In this document: piece after piece, positions 6,671 to 14,445 of the stretch
How positions within the stretch are numbered: position 1 is the stretch's first letter
How the letters are laid out: each line of letters begins with the position of its first letter
From: Lysobacterales bacterium CG_4_10_14_3_um_filter_64_11
GTDB lineage: Bacteria; Pseudomonadota; Gammaproteobacteria; Xanthomonadales; Xanthomonadaceae
Direction of reading: 5' to 3'
Assembly: GCA_002782905.1 (NCBI GenBank)
Contig: PFJA01000238.1
Span: forward strand, 3,577 to 18,457
DNA: 14,881 nucleotides
Program-made: the position numbers and the translations under genes
Notes under the pieces: generated by a model
Databases searched by the model: none
Told to the model about the DNA's origin: nothing
What the model saw: only the letters and a program-made list of their open reading frames with translations

Positions 6671-7216
6671 TCAGTCGCGCAGTGCGTAAATGGCCGGCAG
6701 GTTGCGGCCCTGCTCGTAGTAATCCATGCCGAAGCCGAACACATAACGATCGGGCACTTCCAGGCCCCAGTAATCGGGCACCATGCTGGGCAAGCCACGG
6801 CCATGACGCTTCCAGGCGAGTACCGCAATGCACACTTCGGCGGCGCCCTGATCCAGGCACCAGCGCCGCACTTCATCCAGGGTGGGGCCTTCATCGAGAA
6901 TGTCATCGACCAGCAACACCCGTTTGCCGCTGAGATCGATGCGCGGCCGCCGCAGCCACGTCAGGGTGCCGCCATCGGTCTGGCCGCGGTAGCGGGTGGC
7001 GTGCAGGTAATCAAAGGCAATATCGAAATCCAGTTGCAGCGCCAGCAGCGCACCAAAGAACATGCCGCCATTCATCACCGTCAGAAAAACCGGTGGCTGC
7101 TCGTGGTAATCCGTGCGGATCGCCAGCGCCATGCGCGCGATGGCGGTTTCCAGTGCCGCGCGGTCATGGATCAGATCGCTGTTGGCCAGGGCTTCGGACA
7201 AGGGGTGTTGGTTCAC
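6671..7216 (-). CDS. hpt: Hypoxanthine-guanine phosphoribosyltransferase
   Basis: HPRT transfers the phosphoribosyl group of PRPP to hypoxanthine or guanine, giving IMP or GMP in purine salvage. The 181-aa protein carries the PRPP-binding signature VLLVDDILDEGPTL at 100-113, the N-terminal block VFLTVMNGGMFFGALL at 43-58 and FDYLHATRYRG at 68-78. YVFGFGMDYYEQGRNLPAIYAL near the end is the conserved C-terminal hood segment. The start is a GTG at 7216 with GGAG 5 bases upstream; the next internal Met would remove conserved sequence. The gene starts 10 bases after the nagZ stop codon begins, and its Shine-Dalgarno lies against that stop. It is followed after 2 bases by the MTI phosphorylase. The length and motifs are normal. 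Confidence 0.93.
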   Translation of the reverse strand: MNQHPLSEALANSDLIHDRAALETAIARMALAIRTDYHEQPPVFLTVMNGGMFFGALLALQLDFDIAFDYLHATRYRGQTDGGTLTWLRRPRIDLSGKRVLLVDDILDEGPTLDEVRRWCLDQGAAEVCIAVLAWKRHGRGLPSMVPDYWGLEVPDRYVFGFGMDYYEQGRNLPAIYALRD

Positions 7217-7226
7217 GTCAACTCCA

Positions 7227-8237
7227 TCAGATCAAGGTAGACTCAAACGCAGACAGCGCGCGTTCGGCTTCGCTGCGGCGTGGCGTCGCCAGCAATTGGT
7301 CCCAACCACAGGCACCGCGACCCAGCAACGCGCTGATCGCAGCGGTATTGCTCAGCGGCCGCGCCGCCATCGCCGCCAGTGCATCTTCCACCAGCGCCGG
7401 CGCGCATACCAGCACCAGATCGCAACCGGCATCCAGATGCGCGCCGATGCGCGCTTTCACGCCGCCGGCCGACTCGGCTGCCGCCATGCCGATGTCGTCG
7501 CTGAACACCACGCCGCGAAAGCCCATTTGCGCACGCAAAATCGTATTGATCCAGTGCGATGAATAGCCGGCGGCCTGTGCATCCACGGCCGGATAGCTGA
7601 CATGCGCCATCATCACCGCGTCGGCACCGGCGGCGATCCCGGCAGCGAACGGCAGCAAATCCTCGCCACGCAGTTGCACCAGCGGACGCGGATCGAGCGC
7701 AGCATCGACATGGGTGTCTTCCAGCACCGAGCCATGGCCCGGGAAATGCTTGAGCGTGGCCGGCATACCGGCCGCGTGCATGCCGGCGACGTAGGCGCGG
7801 GTGAATGCCGCAACCACCTCGGGCTCGGCCGCAAAGGCGCGCTCGCCAATGGCACGATTGCCGCGCCCAAGGTCGACTACCGGCGCAAAGCTCAGATCCA
7901 GACCGCAGGCGCGAATCTCGCTCGCCATCAGCCACGCATGTTCATGCGCCAACGCCAGTGCAGCCTGTGGGTCGCTGGCGTAGTGTTTGCCGAAGGTGGC
8001 GAGTGCCGGCAACGCGCTGAAGCCCGCCCGAAAGCGCTGCACCGGCCCGCCCTCCTGGTCGACACAAATCAGCAGCGGCCGTGACACTGCATCGCGGACT
8101 TCGTTGCACAACGCGCTCACCTGCTCGCGCGAGGCGAAATTGCGGGCAAACAAGATCACCCCGGCAACGCAGGGGTCGCGCAAGCATTCACGCTCGGCGG
8201 CACTCAGCGCGTGACCGGATATGCCGATGATCAGCAT
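7227..8237 (-). CDS. nagZ: Beta-N-acetylhexosaminidase NagZ (glycoside hydrolase family 3)
   Basis: NagZ removes the terminal N-acetylglucosamine from GlcNAc-1,6-anhydroMur peptides in the cytoplasm during cell-wall recycling. Its anhydromuropeptide products are the signals that control AmpC-type beta-lactamases in many Gram-negatives. The 336-aa protein has DQEGGPVQRF at 60-69, the substrate-binding KHFPGHG at 163-169, the Asp174-His176 pair in EDTHV that acts as general acid/base in NagZ, and the nucleophile Asp247 in SDDIGM. The ATG at 8237 has AGGAG 8 bases upstream and overlaps the end of the CYTH gene by 7 bp, which indicates coupled translation. All catalytic residues expected for the family are present, and no signal peptide is seen, which agrees with a cytoplasmic enzyme. 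Confidence 0.95.
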   Translation of the reverse strand: MLIIGISGHALSAAERECLRDPCVAGVILFARNFASREQVSALCNEVRDAVSRPLLICVDQEGGPVQRFRAGFSALPALATFGKHYASDPQAALALAHEHAWLMASEIRACGLDLSFAPVVDLGRGNRAIGERAFAAEPEVVAAFTRAYVAGMHAAGMPATLKHFPGHGSVLEDTHVDAALDPRPLVQLRGEDLLPFAAGIAAGADAVMMAHVSYPAVDAQAAGYSSHWINTILRAQMGFRGVVFSDDIGMAAAESAGGVKARIGAHLDAGCDLVLVCAPALVEDALAAMAARPLSNTAAISALLGRGACGWDQLLATPRRSEAERALSAFESTLI

Positions 8238-8740
8238 CCGCCTTTCTCCTGCTCGTTCCACTGCACAAACGGGCGCTCGGCAAGCGCCAGATTGTAATAG
8301 CGCAAAGCGTCGGTCACCTCGGCGCCAAGCCACGATGGCCGTGGATACGGGTCATCGGCGTGGTGCAGTTCCAGTTCGGCCACGATCAGGCCGGCGTTGT
8401 CGCCGAAGAACTCATCGATCTCGAACACGTGCCCGTCAACCGCCACGTAATGCCGGGTTTTTTCGATACGCCCACCCACGCACAAGGCCAGCAGCGCCCG
8501 CGCATCAGCGAGCGGGATCGGGTAATCGAACTCCTGACGGGTATGGCCCAACTCGCGCGACTTGAGGTTGAGGAAGGCCTCGGCGCCGGCAATGCGCACC
8601 CGCACCGACGCGTGCTGGCGACCCTGGCGCAATGCCTGCATGTCGTTGATATAGCCCTGCGCCATAGCCACCGAGCGCTGCACCTGTGCGCGCCAACCGT
8701 CATCGGCCAGCAGAAACTTGCGCTCGATTTCAATGCCCAT
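8231..8740 (-). CDS. CYTH-domain protein (triphosphate tunnel metalloenzyme family)
   Basis: This 169-aa single-domain CYTH protein belongs to a family that includes inorganic triphosphatases, class IV adenylyl cyclases and thiamine triphosphatases. All bind a triphosphate inside a beta-barrel tunnel. The family hallmark ExExK is Glu4-Glu6-Lys8 (GIEIERKFLL). Further tunnel residues are Arg47 and Arg49 (SVRVRI), Lys60 (LNLKSR), Glu70 (RQEFDY), Lys94-Arg96, and Glu122 and Glu124 (AELEL). The short form resembles the Nitrosomonas europaea inorganic triphosphatase rather than larger E. coli YgiF-type proteins, so triphosphatase activity is the likeliest guess, but the substrate cannot be decided. 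The ATG at 8740 has GAGGG 6-7 bases upstream. The gene overlaps the end of rlmD by 11 bp and nagZ by 7 bp. Confidence 0.88.
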   Translation of the reverse strand: MGIEIERKFLLADDGWRAQVQRSVAMAQGYINDMQALRQGRQHASVRVRIAGAEAFLNLKSRELGHTRQEFDYPIPLADARALLALCVGGRIEKTRHYVAVDGHVFEIDEFFGDNAGLIVAELELHHADDPYPRPSWLGAEVTDALRYYNLALAERPFVQWNEQEKGGC

Positions 8741-10091
8741 CAGCCGCCCTCTCAAACAATGCAATGCTTTCCACATGCGCGGTGTGCGGGAACATGTCCA
8801 TCACCCCGGCGGCCTTGAGTGTGTAGCCACGCGCGTTGACCAGAAACCCGGCATCACGCGCCAGCGAGGCGGGATGGCAACTGACGTAGACAATTCGGGT
8901 GATCCCCTTGAGCGGCAGTTGTTCCAGCACCTGCGCCGCACCGGCCCGCGGCGGATCGAGCAGCAGCTTGTTGAAGCCTTCGCGCAACCACGGTTCGCCG
9001 GCCAAATCGCCGGCAAGGTCGGCGGCGAAAAACTCGGCATTGCCGATGCCATTGCGCTGCGCGTTCTCGCGCGCCCGCGCCACCAGCCCGGCTTCACCTT
9101 CCACCCCCACCACATGGCCGGCACGGCGCGCCAGCGGCAGGGTGAAGTTGCCAAGACCGCAGAACAGATCGAGGATGCGATCGGCGGCAGCCGGTTGCAG
9201 CAACTCCGCGGCGCTGGCGATCATGCGTTGATTCAGGCCGGCATTGACCTGGATGAAATCCAGCGGCTGGAATTGCAATCTGACATTGGCATCGGGGATG
9301 GCAAACGACAATTCCAATTGCTGTGGCCACAGCGGCTGCACCGTGTTCGGCCCACCGGGTTGCAGCAGCACCGCCAAACCGGTTTCCTGGGCAAATGCGG
9401 TGAGCCGCTCGCAATCGGCTGGCGACAGCGGTTGCAGATGACGAAACACCAACGCTACCGCCGCATCGCCAGCGATGAACTCGATCTGCGGAATGCCACG
9501 CTTGCCATCGAGCGAATCGACCACCGCCGCAATCGCCGTGATGCGCTCGCCGATCGCCGGCAGCACGGTATCGCAATGGCCAATATCTGCCACAAAGCGC
9601 GGATCGACCTCGCGAAAACCGACCAGGGTCTTGCCCTTTTTTTCCACGTAACGCACCGAGAACCGCCCCTTGCGGCGATAGCCCCAGGCGGCATCGCGCA
9701 ATGGCGGCAACACCCGCTCCGGCGCAACATGGCCGATGCGTTGCAGGTTTTCCAGCAGCACGGTTTGCTTGAGTTCGATCTGCCGCGATTCATCCAGGTG
9801 CTGCAACACACAGCCCGAGCACTGCCCGAAATGGGCGCAGCGCGGGGTTACCCGGTGTGGCGAGGCGACAAGCACCTGCACCGTCTGAGCTTCGTCGAAG
9901 TGCCGGTTGCGGCCGGTGAGCTGAGCGAGCACGCTTTCACCCGGCAGTGCGCCGCTGATGAACACCACCTTGCCATCCACCCGCGCCACGCCGCGCCCCT
10001 CATGGCTCAGCCCGGTGACCTCGGCAGTGAACTCGCGTTGCGGAACTTTTCGGGATCTGGCCACGGGCGCTGGTTTGGCGAAAACCGCCAT
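8730..10091 (-). CDS. rlmD: 23S rRNA (uracil-1939-C5)-methyltransferase
   Basis: RlmD methylates U1939 of 23S rRNA using S-adenosylmethionine. The 453-aa protein has an N-terminal TRAM domain at about 20-75. Four cysteines ligate the [4Fe-4S] cluster: Cys85, Cys91 and Cys94 in CAHFGQCSGC, and Cys173. The SAM motif DLFCGLGNFTLPL is at 308-320, LLLDPPRAGA at 376-385, the catalytic Cys405 in VYVSCHPASLARD, and the base Glu441 in ESIALFER. The catalytic loop reads SCHP where E. coli RlmD has SCNP, a minor variation. The start is the ATG at 10091; a TTG at 10112 in the same frame would add 7 residues but has no better ribosome site. It is the first gene of the five-gene operon, and its promoter should lie in the repeat-bearing 10092-10530 interval. 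Confidence 0.95.
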   Translation of the reverse strand: MAVFAKPAPVARSRKVPQREFTAEVTGLSHEGRGVARVDGKVVFISGALPGESVLAQLTGRNRHFDEAQTVQVLVASPHRVTPRCAHFGQCSGCVLQHLDESRQIELKQTVLLENLQRIGHVAPERVLPPLRDAAWGYRRKGRFSVRYVEKKGKTLVGFREVDPRFVADIGHCDTVLPAIGERITAIAAVVDSLDGKRGIPQIEFIAGDAAVALVFRHLQPLSPADCERLTAFAQETGLAVLLQPGGPNTVQPLWPQQLELSFAIPDANVRLQFQPLDFIQVNAGLNQRMIASAAELLQPAAADRILDLFCGLGNFTLPLARRAGHVVGVEGEAGLVARARENAQRNGIGNAEFFAADLAGDLAGEPWLREGFNKLLLDPPRAGAAQVLEQLPLKGITRIVYVSCHPASLARDAGFLVNARGYTLKAAGVMDMFPHTAHVESIALFERAADGH

Positions 10092-10146
10092 TGTCGCAAA
10101 TCCGCGCGGCAATCGCGATGCGCTGTGGTGCCGGGGCCAGGAACCC

Positions 10147-10501
10147 GGGAAAAGCTTATGGAGCTATTGGTCCGCAAAGGACGCAAAGGAAAACCGCCAA
10201 GTCTGGATTTCGGTTCAAACCGCGCAACGGACTGTTTCGCTGCACACTTCGTGAACCTCTCGCTCGTAGCTGTTGTGTTGCGCCGATGGGTGCGCATCGG
10301 ATCGAAGTCGAAGCTTCCACCGGCCTGCGGTCGGCACACAACTCCAAGGCCGAAACGCGGGTCCGAAACGCGGGTCGAAACCCGGGTTTCGTTTCGCTCC
10401 CCGAGAAAGTCCACTCGAAAGTCCACTCCGACCCGGGTTTCTTTCACTCCGACCCGGGTTTCTTTGCGTCCTTTGCGAACCGATAGCCTTCGCTTTTCCC
10501 C
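10147..10501. mobile_element. MITE-like element with long imperfect terminal inverted repeats
   Basis: The left arm (10163-10188) and the reverse complement of the right arm (10462-10487) match at 24 of 26 positions and share the core CGCAAAGGACGCAAAG. Outside these arms GGGAAAAGC (10147-10155) is matched by GCTTTTCCC (10492-10500), so each arm is about 40 bp with one short indel. The whole is about 355 bp, holds no convincing gene, and fills most of the 439-bp gap between rlmD and the AhpD-like gene. Terminal inverted repeats on a small non-coding unit suggest a non-autonomous transposable element. I see no clear target-site duplication, so an ordinary intergenic repeat family is an alternative. 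Confidence 0.5.
10351..10465. repeat. Three consecutive short tandem duplications around a perfect palindrome
   Basis: Inside the inverted-repeat element, three duplicated units follow one another. CGAAACGCGGGTC occurs at 10351-10363 and 10364-10376. GAAAGTCCACTC occurs at 10405-10416 and 10417-10428. A 21-bp unit containing CGACCCGGGTTTCTTT occurs at 10424-10444 and 10445-10465. All copies are exact. Between the first and second sets is the 16-bp perfect palindrome CGAAACCCGGGTTTCG (10376-10391). ACCCGGGTTT recurs in the palindrome and in the 21-bp units. The unit lengths differ and are not all multiples of three, which argues against a coding repeat. Confidence 0.85.
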
Positions 10502-10530
10502 GAGGCCCAAATATCCCGATGCCGCGCCGC

Positions 10531-11103
10531 TCAGCCGTGCGCGTGGCCCAGCGCTTCGCCGTCAAGGGTGACGCCCAGCCCCAGCACCACCCGGTTGGCG
10601 TAACAAAAATAGCCGGTGACCTGGTTGATTTCCAGGATCTGGCCATCGTCGAGCCCGGCCAAGCGCATCGCTTCGATATCCGCAGCGGTAACCGCGACCG
10701 GCGTCAGCGCCAGTTTGCCGGCATAGGCCAAGCCCGCCTGCTCGCTGACGGTGAATGGCGAACCCGGAACAGCACCCTCAAGCGCCGCCAGCATCGCTTC
10801 GCCGGTGGCCACATCTGCGGCTTCACGAAGCAGGCCGGCGCGATGATGCGCCACGCAATAGGTGCAGCCGTTGAGCGCGCTCACCCACACCCCTACCGCT
10901 TCCAGGTAGGCCTTGGGCAGTGTGTTGGCGCTGTGATGCAGGGCCGCACGATACAGCGCGAGATGGCCTTCCAGCGTGTGCGGGCGCAGACCATGCACGG
11001 TAATGATGTTGTCGAGCTGACCACCGCCACTGAGCAGTCGATCGTACTGGGTTTTCAGGCGACCGCTGGCCTGTGCGGGCGCGACGGACTCGATCCAGCT
11101 CAT
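10531..11103 (-). CDS. AhpD-like / carboxymuconolactone decarboxylase-family CxxC protein (peroxidase-related)
   Basis: This is a 190-aa all-helical AhpD-like protein of the group usually annotated as an uncharacterised peroxidase-related enzyme. Its redox centre is Cys80-Thr-Tyr-Cys83 followed by His86 (NGCTYCVAHH), with Glu68 upstream as in the proton-relay arrangement of AhpD proteins. ALHHSANTLPKAYLEAV precedes this centre. The C-terminus DGQILEINQVTGYFCYANRVVLGLGV is also typical. It probably reduces peroxides or related oxidants using an unknown thiol donor. The ATG at 11103 gives MSWIESVAP, a usual opening for the family, with a weak GCGAG upstream. The reading frame extends further upstream, but that part is the shadow of the four-cysteine gene. 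It lies 58 bp after that gene on the same strand, so shared transcription is likely. Confidence 0.85.
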   Translation of the reverse strand: MSWIESVAPAQASGRLKTQYDRLLSGGGQLDNIITVHGLRPHTLEGHLALYRAALHHSANTLPKAYLEAVGVWVSALNGCTYCVAHHRAGLLREAADVATGEAMLAALEGAVPGSPFTVSEQAGLAYAGKLALTPVAVTAADIEAMRLAGLDDGQILEINQVTGYFCYANRVVLGLGVTLDGEALGHAHG

Positions 11104-11161
11104 CGCGCGCTCGCCACGTGATTGGCGTGCGGCCCACGCCATGCGCAAGAATGCCAGCGCA

Positions 11162-11320
11162 TCAGGACTTGGTGTTGCCTGCGGCTGGCTTTTTCTTGCG
11201 CGCGGTCGCGGCCGGCGCTTGTGCCTTCGCCTGATCGCCCAGCAAACGGGTGGCGGGACAAAACGAAAACGCCGGGCAACGCCGGCAACCGACTGCAATG
11301 GCAACGGGGCACACCGTCAT
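11162..11320 (-). CDS. Four-cysteine small protein of unknown function (52 aa)
   Basis: This short gene is easily missed. The 52-aa product begins MTVCPVAIAVGCRRCPAFSF, and its four cysteines (4, 12, 15 and 21) form C-x7-C-x2-C-x5-C, each in or next to a Cys-Pro or Gly-Cys setting. The second half is an Ala/Lys/Pro-rich tail (QAKAQAPAATARKKKPAAG). The cysteine spacing suggests metal or Fe-S binding. From memory, similar unnamed proteins with a CPxAxAVGCxxCPxxxxCP core occur in gammaproteobacteria, but no function is known to me. The start is well supported: AGGAG lies 7 bases before the ATG at 11320. The gene precedes the AhpD-like CxxC protein by 58 bp on the same strand, which hints at a redox role by association only. 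Confidence 0.7.
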   Translation of the reverse strand: MTVCPVAIAVGCRRCPAFSFCPATRLLGDQAKAQAPAATARKKKPAAGNTKS

Positions 11321-11467
11321 GATCATTCTCCTGGGCAAGCAGCGATCGCACCGGCGGCGCGATCACGCCAGCGCACAATAACCCATCGGCGACGGAATTT
11401 CTCAAGCCTTGCGTGCCCGCCAGCAAGGCGCGCGACAACGCGATTGACCACCGTGTCGCCGCGCGCT

Positions 11468-11491
11468 AAAGATCGCTGCACAGCAGCGATC
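11468..11491 (-). terminator. Candidate intrinsic terminator after slyD
   Basis: GATCGCTGC (11471-11479) and GCAGCGATC (11483-11491) form a perfect 9-bp stem with a 3-base loop. The stem begins 2 bases after the slyD stop on the minus strand. Only TTTA follows, so the U-tract is short and termination may be incomplete. Confidence 0.6.
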
Positions 11492-11493
11492 AA

Positions 11494-11976
11494 TCAGTGC
11501 TCGTGCCCGTGCGCACCATGCACATGACCGTGTTCGGTTTCCTCGTCGGTGGCCGCACGCACCTCAGTGATTTCCACCGCAAAATGCAAGGTCTGGCCAG
11601 CCAGCGGATGATTGCCGTCAACCGTCACCGCATCGCCAGCAATCGCCGAAATCACGACCGACATCGGGCCCTGGTTGCTGCTGGCCTGAAACTGCATCCC
11701 CACTTCCAGGGTATCGACGCCTTGAAACGCCGAGCGCGGCACCACCTGAATCAAGCCCTCGTGGCGCACCCCGTAGCCTTCTTCCGGCACCACATCGACA
11801 CTGAAACGGTCGCCAACGGCACGCCCCGCCAATGCGCGCTCCAGACCCGGAACGATATTGCCGGCACCGTGCAGATAGGCCAGCGGCTCACGCCCGTCGG
11901 ATGAATCGATGACCGCGCCCTCGTCATCGGTAAGGGTGTAGTGGAATGAGGCAACGCAACGCTCAGCAATCTGCAT
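11494..11976 (-). CDS. slyD: FKBP-type peptidyl-prolyl isomerase SlyD
   Basis: SlyD is a cytoplasmic prolyl isomerase and chaperone that also binds nickel and helps hydrogenase maturation in some bacteria. The 160-aa protein has the FKBP half-domain with LAYLHGAGNIVPGLERALAG at 32-51, and an inserted flap (IF) chaperone domain at about 70-120. The closing FKBP segment is VDGNHPLAGQTLHF at 119-132. The tail from 149 to 160 carries six histidines (H149, 151, 153, 156, 158, 160) with no cysteines. It is a metal-binding tail but shorter and simpler than that of E. coli SlyD. The ATG at 11976 has AAGGA 6 bases upstream; the longer in-frame reading lacks family similarity. It follows glmM by 154 bp, so it may have its own promoter, and a hairpin follows its stop. 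Confidence 0.93.
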   Translation of the reverse strand: MQIAERCVASFHYTLTDDEGAVIDSSDGREPLAYLHGAGNIVPGLERALAGRAVGDRFSVDVVPEEGYGVRHEGLIQVVPRSAFQGVDTLEVGMQFQASSNQGPMSVVISAIAGDAVTVDGNHPLAGQTLHFAVEITEVRAATDEETEHGHVHGAHGHEH

Positions 11977-12004
11977 GATATTTCCTTGCAAGGATGAAAC
12001 GGGA

Positions 12005-12030
12005 ATTCCGGCCGAATCGGCAACCGGAAT
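12005..12030. promoter_or_regulatory. Inverted repeat upstream of slyD (operator or leader hairpin candidate)
   Basis: ATTCCGG (12005-12011) pairs with CCGGAAT (12024-12030). The 12 bases between contain a second small dyad, CCGAATCGG (12012-12020). It lies 28 bases before the slyD ATG in the 154-bp glmM-slyD gap, where an operator, leader hairpin or weak glmM terminator could sit. No U-tract follows. Function unknown. Confidence 0.3.
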
Positions 12031-12130
12031 GGATAGGCGAGCACCGGCTAGTGCGTCGCAGGTAGCAGCCCGACCACGATGCAACCGTGTCAGGCCAGGA
12101 TCATGACTGGCAGCCATGTATCGCTCGTCA

Positions 12131-13479
<1,349 letters not shown>

Positions 13480-13483
<4 letters not shown>

Positions 13484-14367
13484 GCGCTTTCGCCCGCCAC
13501 ATCCGCTGCGGGACGCGGCTGGCGCAACAACAAGGCCATCAGCGCCGCCAGTCGCTCGCGCATCTCGCGGCGATCGATGATCAGATCGATCGCGCCGTGC
13601 TCAACCAGAAACTCGGATCGCTGAAAACCCTCGGGCAGGGTTTCCCGCACGGTTTGCTCGATCACCCGCGGCCCGGCAAAACCAATCAACGCTTTTGGCT
13701 CGGCAACATTGATGTCGCCCAGCATGCCCAAGCTGGCTGAAACCCCGCCGGTGGTGGGGTGCGTCAGCACCGAAACATAGGGCAGGCCCGCAGCACGCAG
13801 CCGGCCCAGCGCCGCCGAGGTCTTGGCCATCTGCATCAGCGAGAACAAACCTTCCTGCATCCGCGCGCCACCGGTGGCGGAGAAGCACACCAAGCCACAG
13901 CGGGCCGCCAGTGCCGCCTCGGCGGCGAGGGCAAATCGCTCGCCCACCACCGAGCCCATCGAGCCACCCATGAAGCGAAACTCAAACGCTACCGCCACCA
14001 GCGGCATGCCCTTGAGCTGGCCACGCACCGCGATCAGGGCATCGCTCTCACCCACCGCTTTTTGCGAAGCCTTGATGCGATCCACGTATTTTTTGCTGTC
14101 GCGAAAATGCAGCACATCGGTTGGTCCCAGCTCGGCACCGATTTCCTGCAGCTCGCCCTCGTCGAGAAACAATGCCAGCCGATCACGCGCCAATATCGGC
14201 ATGTGGTGGCTGCACTTGGGGCACACATACAGGTTGCGCTCCACCTCGGGGCGGTAAAGTACCGCGCCACAGCCGTCGCACTTGTCCCACAAACCCTCCG
14301 GGATCGAGCGCTTGTTGCCGCCGTCGGTGCGGATCCGTGCCGGCCTCAATTTGTTCAACCAGCTCAT
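13480..14367 (-). CDS. accD: Acetyl-CoA carboxylase carboxyltransferase subunit beta
   Basis: AccD is the beta subunit of the carboxyltransferase that moves carboxyl from biotin to acetyl-CoA, giving malonyl-CoA for fatty acid synthesis. It works with AccA, which is not in this window. The 295-aa protein has the N-terminal zinc ribbon Cys30-x2-Cys33-x15-Cys49-x2-Cys52. It then has MGGSMGSVVGERF, SATGGARMQEGLFSLMQMAKT, THPTTGGVSASLGMLGD and FAGPRVIEQTVRETLPEGFQRSEFL when read block by block, all typical of the crotonase-like carboxyltransferase core. The ATG at 14367 gives MSWLNKLRP, the usual opening. I see no clear Shine-Dalgarno before it, and the in-frame extension to 14445 lacks family similarity. 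It lies 78 bp after trpA and overlaps glmM by 4 bp. Confidence 0.97.
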
Positions 14368-14445
14368 GGGCGATACGGTTCGGGTCGGTCGAAAAAGACA
14401 GTTTAGCTGATCCACGCAAGTCGGGAAAAATCGGCGGCTCGTCAA

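Noticed and set aside
5643..6689. Plus-strand open frame of 348 codons across the REP cluster and the MTI phosphorylase
   Set aside because: It is antisense to a well-supported gene and extends through REP repeats. No family resemblance.
10208..10224. GGTTCAAACC segment resembling a tRNA T-loop
   Set aside because: It is a short chance stem; no acceptor, anticodon or D-arm can be placed around it.
10424..10465. Possible CRISPR-like repeat array
   Set aside because: The copies are directly adjacent with no spacers, only two copies per unit exist, and there are no cas genes.
10007..10510. Minus-strand frame whose translation contains repeated ETRVGV units
   Set aside because: The repeat translation comes from tandem DNA units of differing length, not all multiples of three. 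There is no ribosome site, and the frame runs into rlmD in a different register.
8718..10571. Plus-strand open frame of 617 codons opposite rlmD and the repeat element
   Set aside because: It is antisense to rlmD, and its end translates the tandem repeats. There is no recognisable domain.
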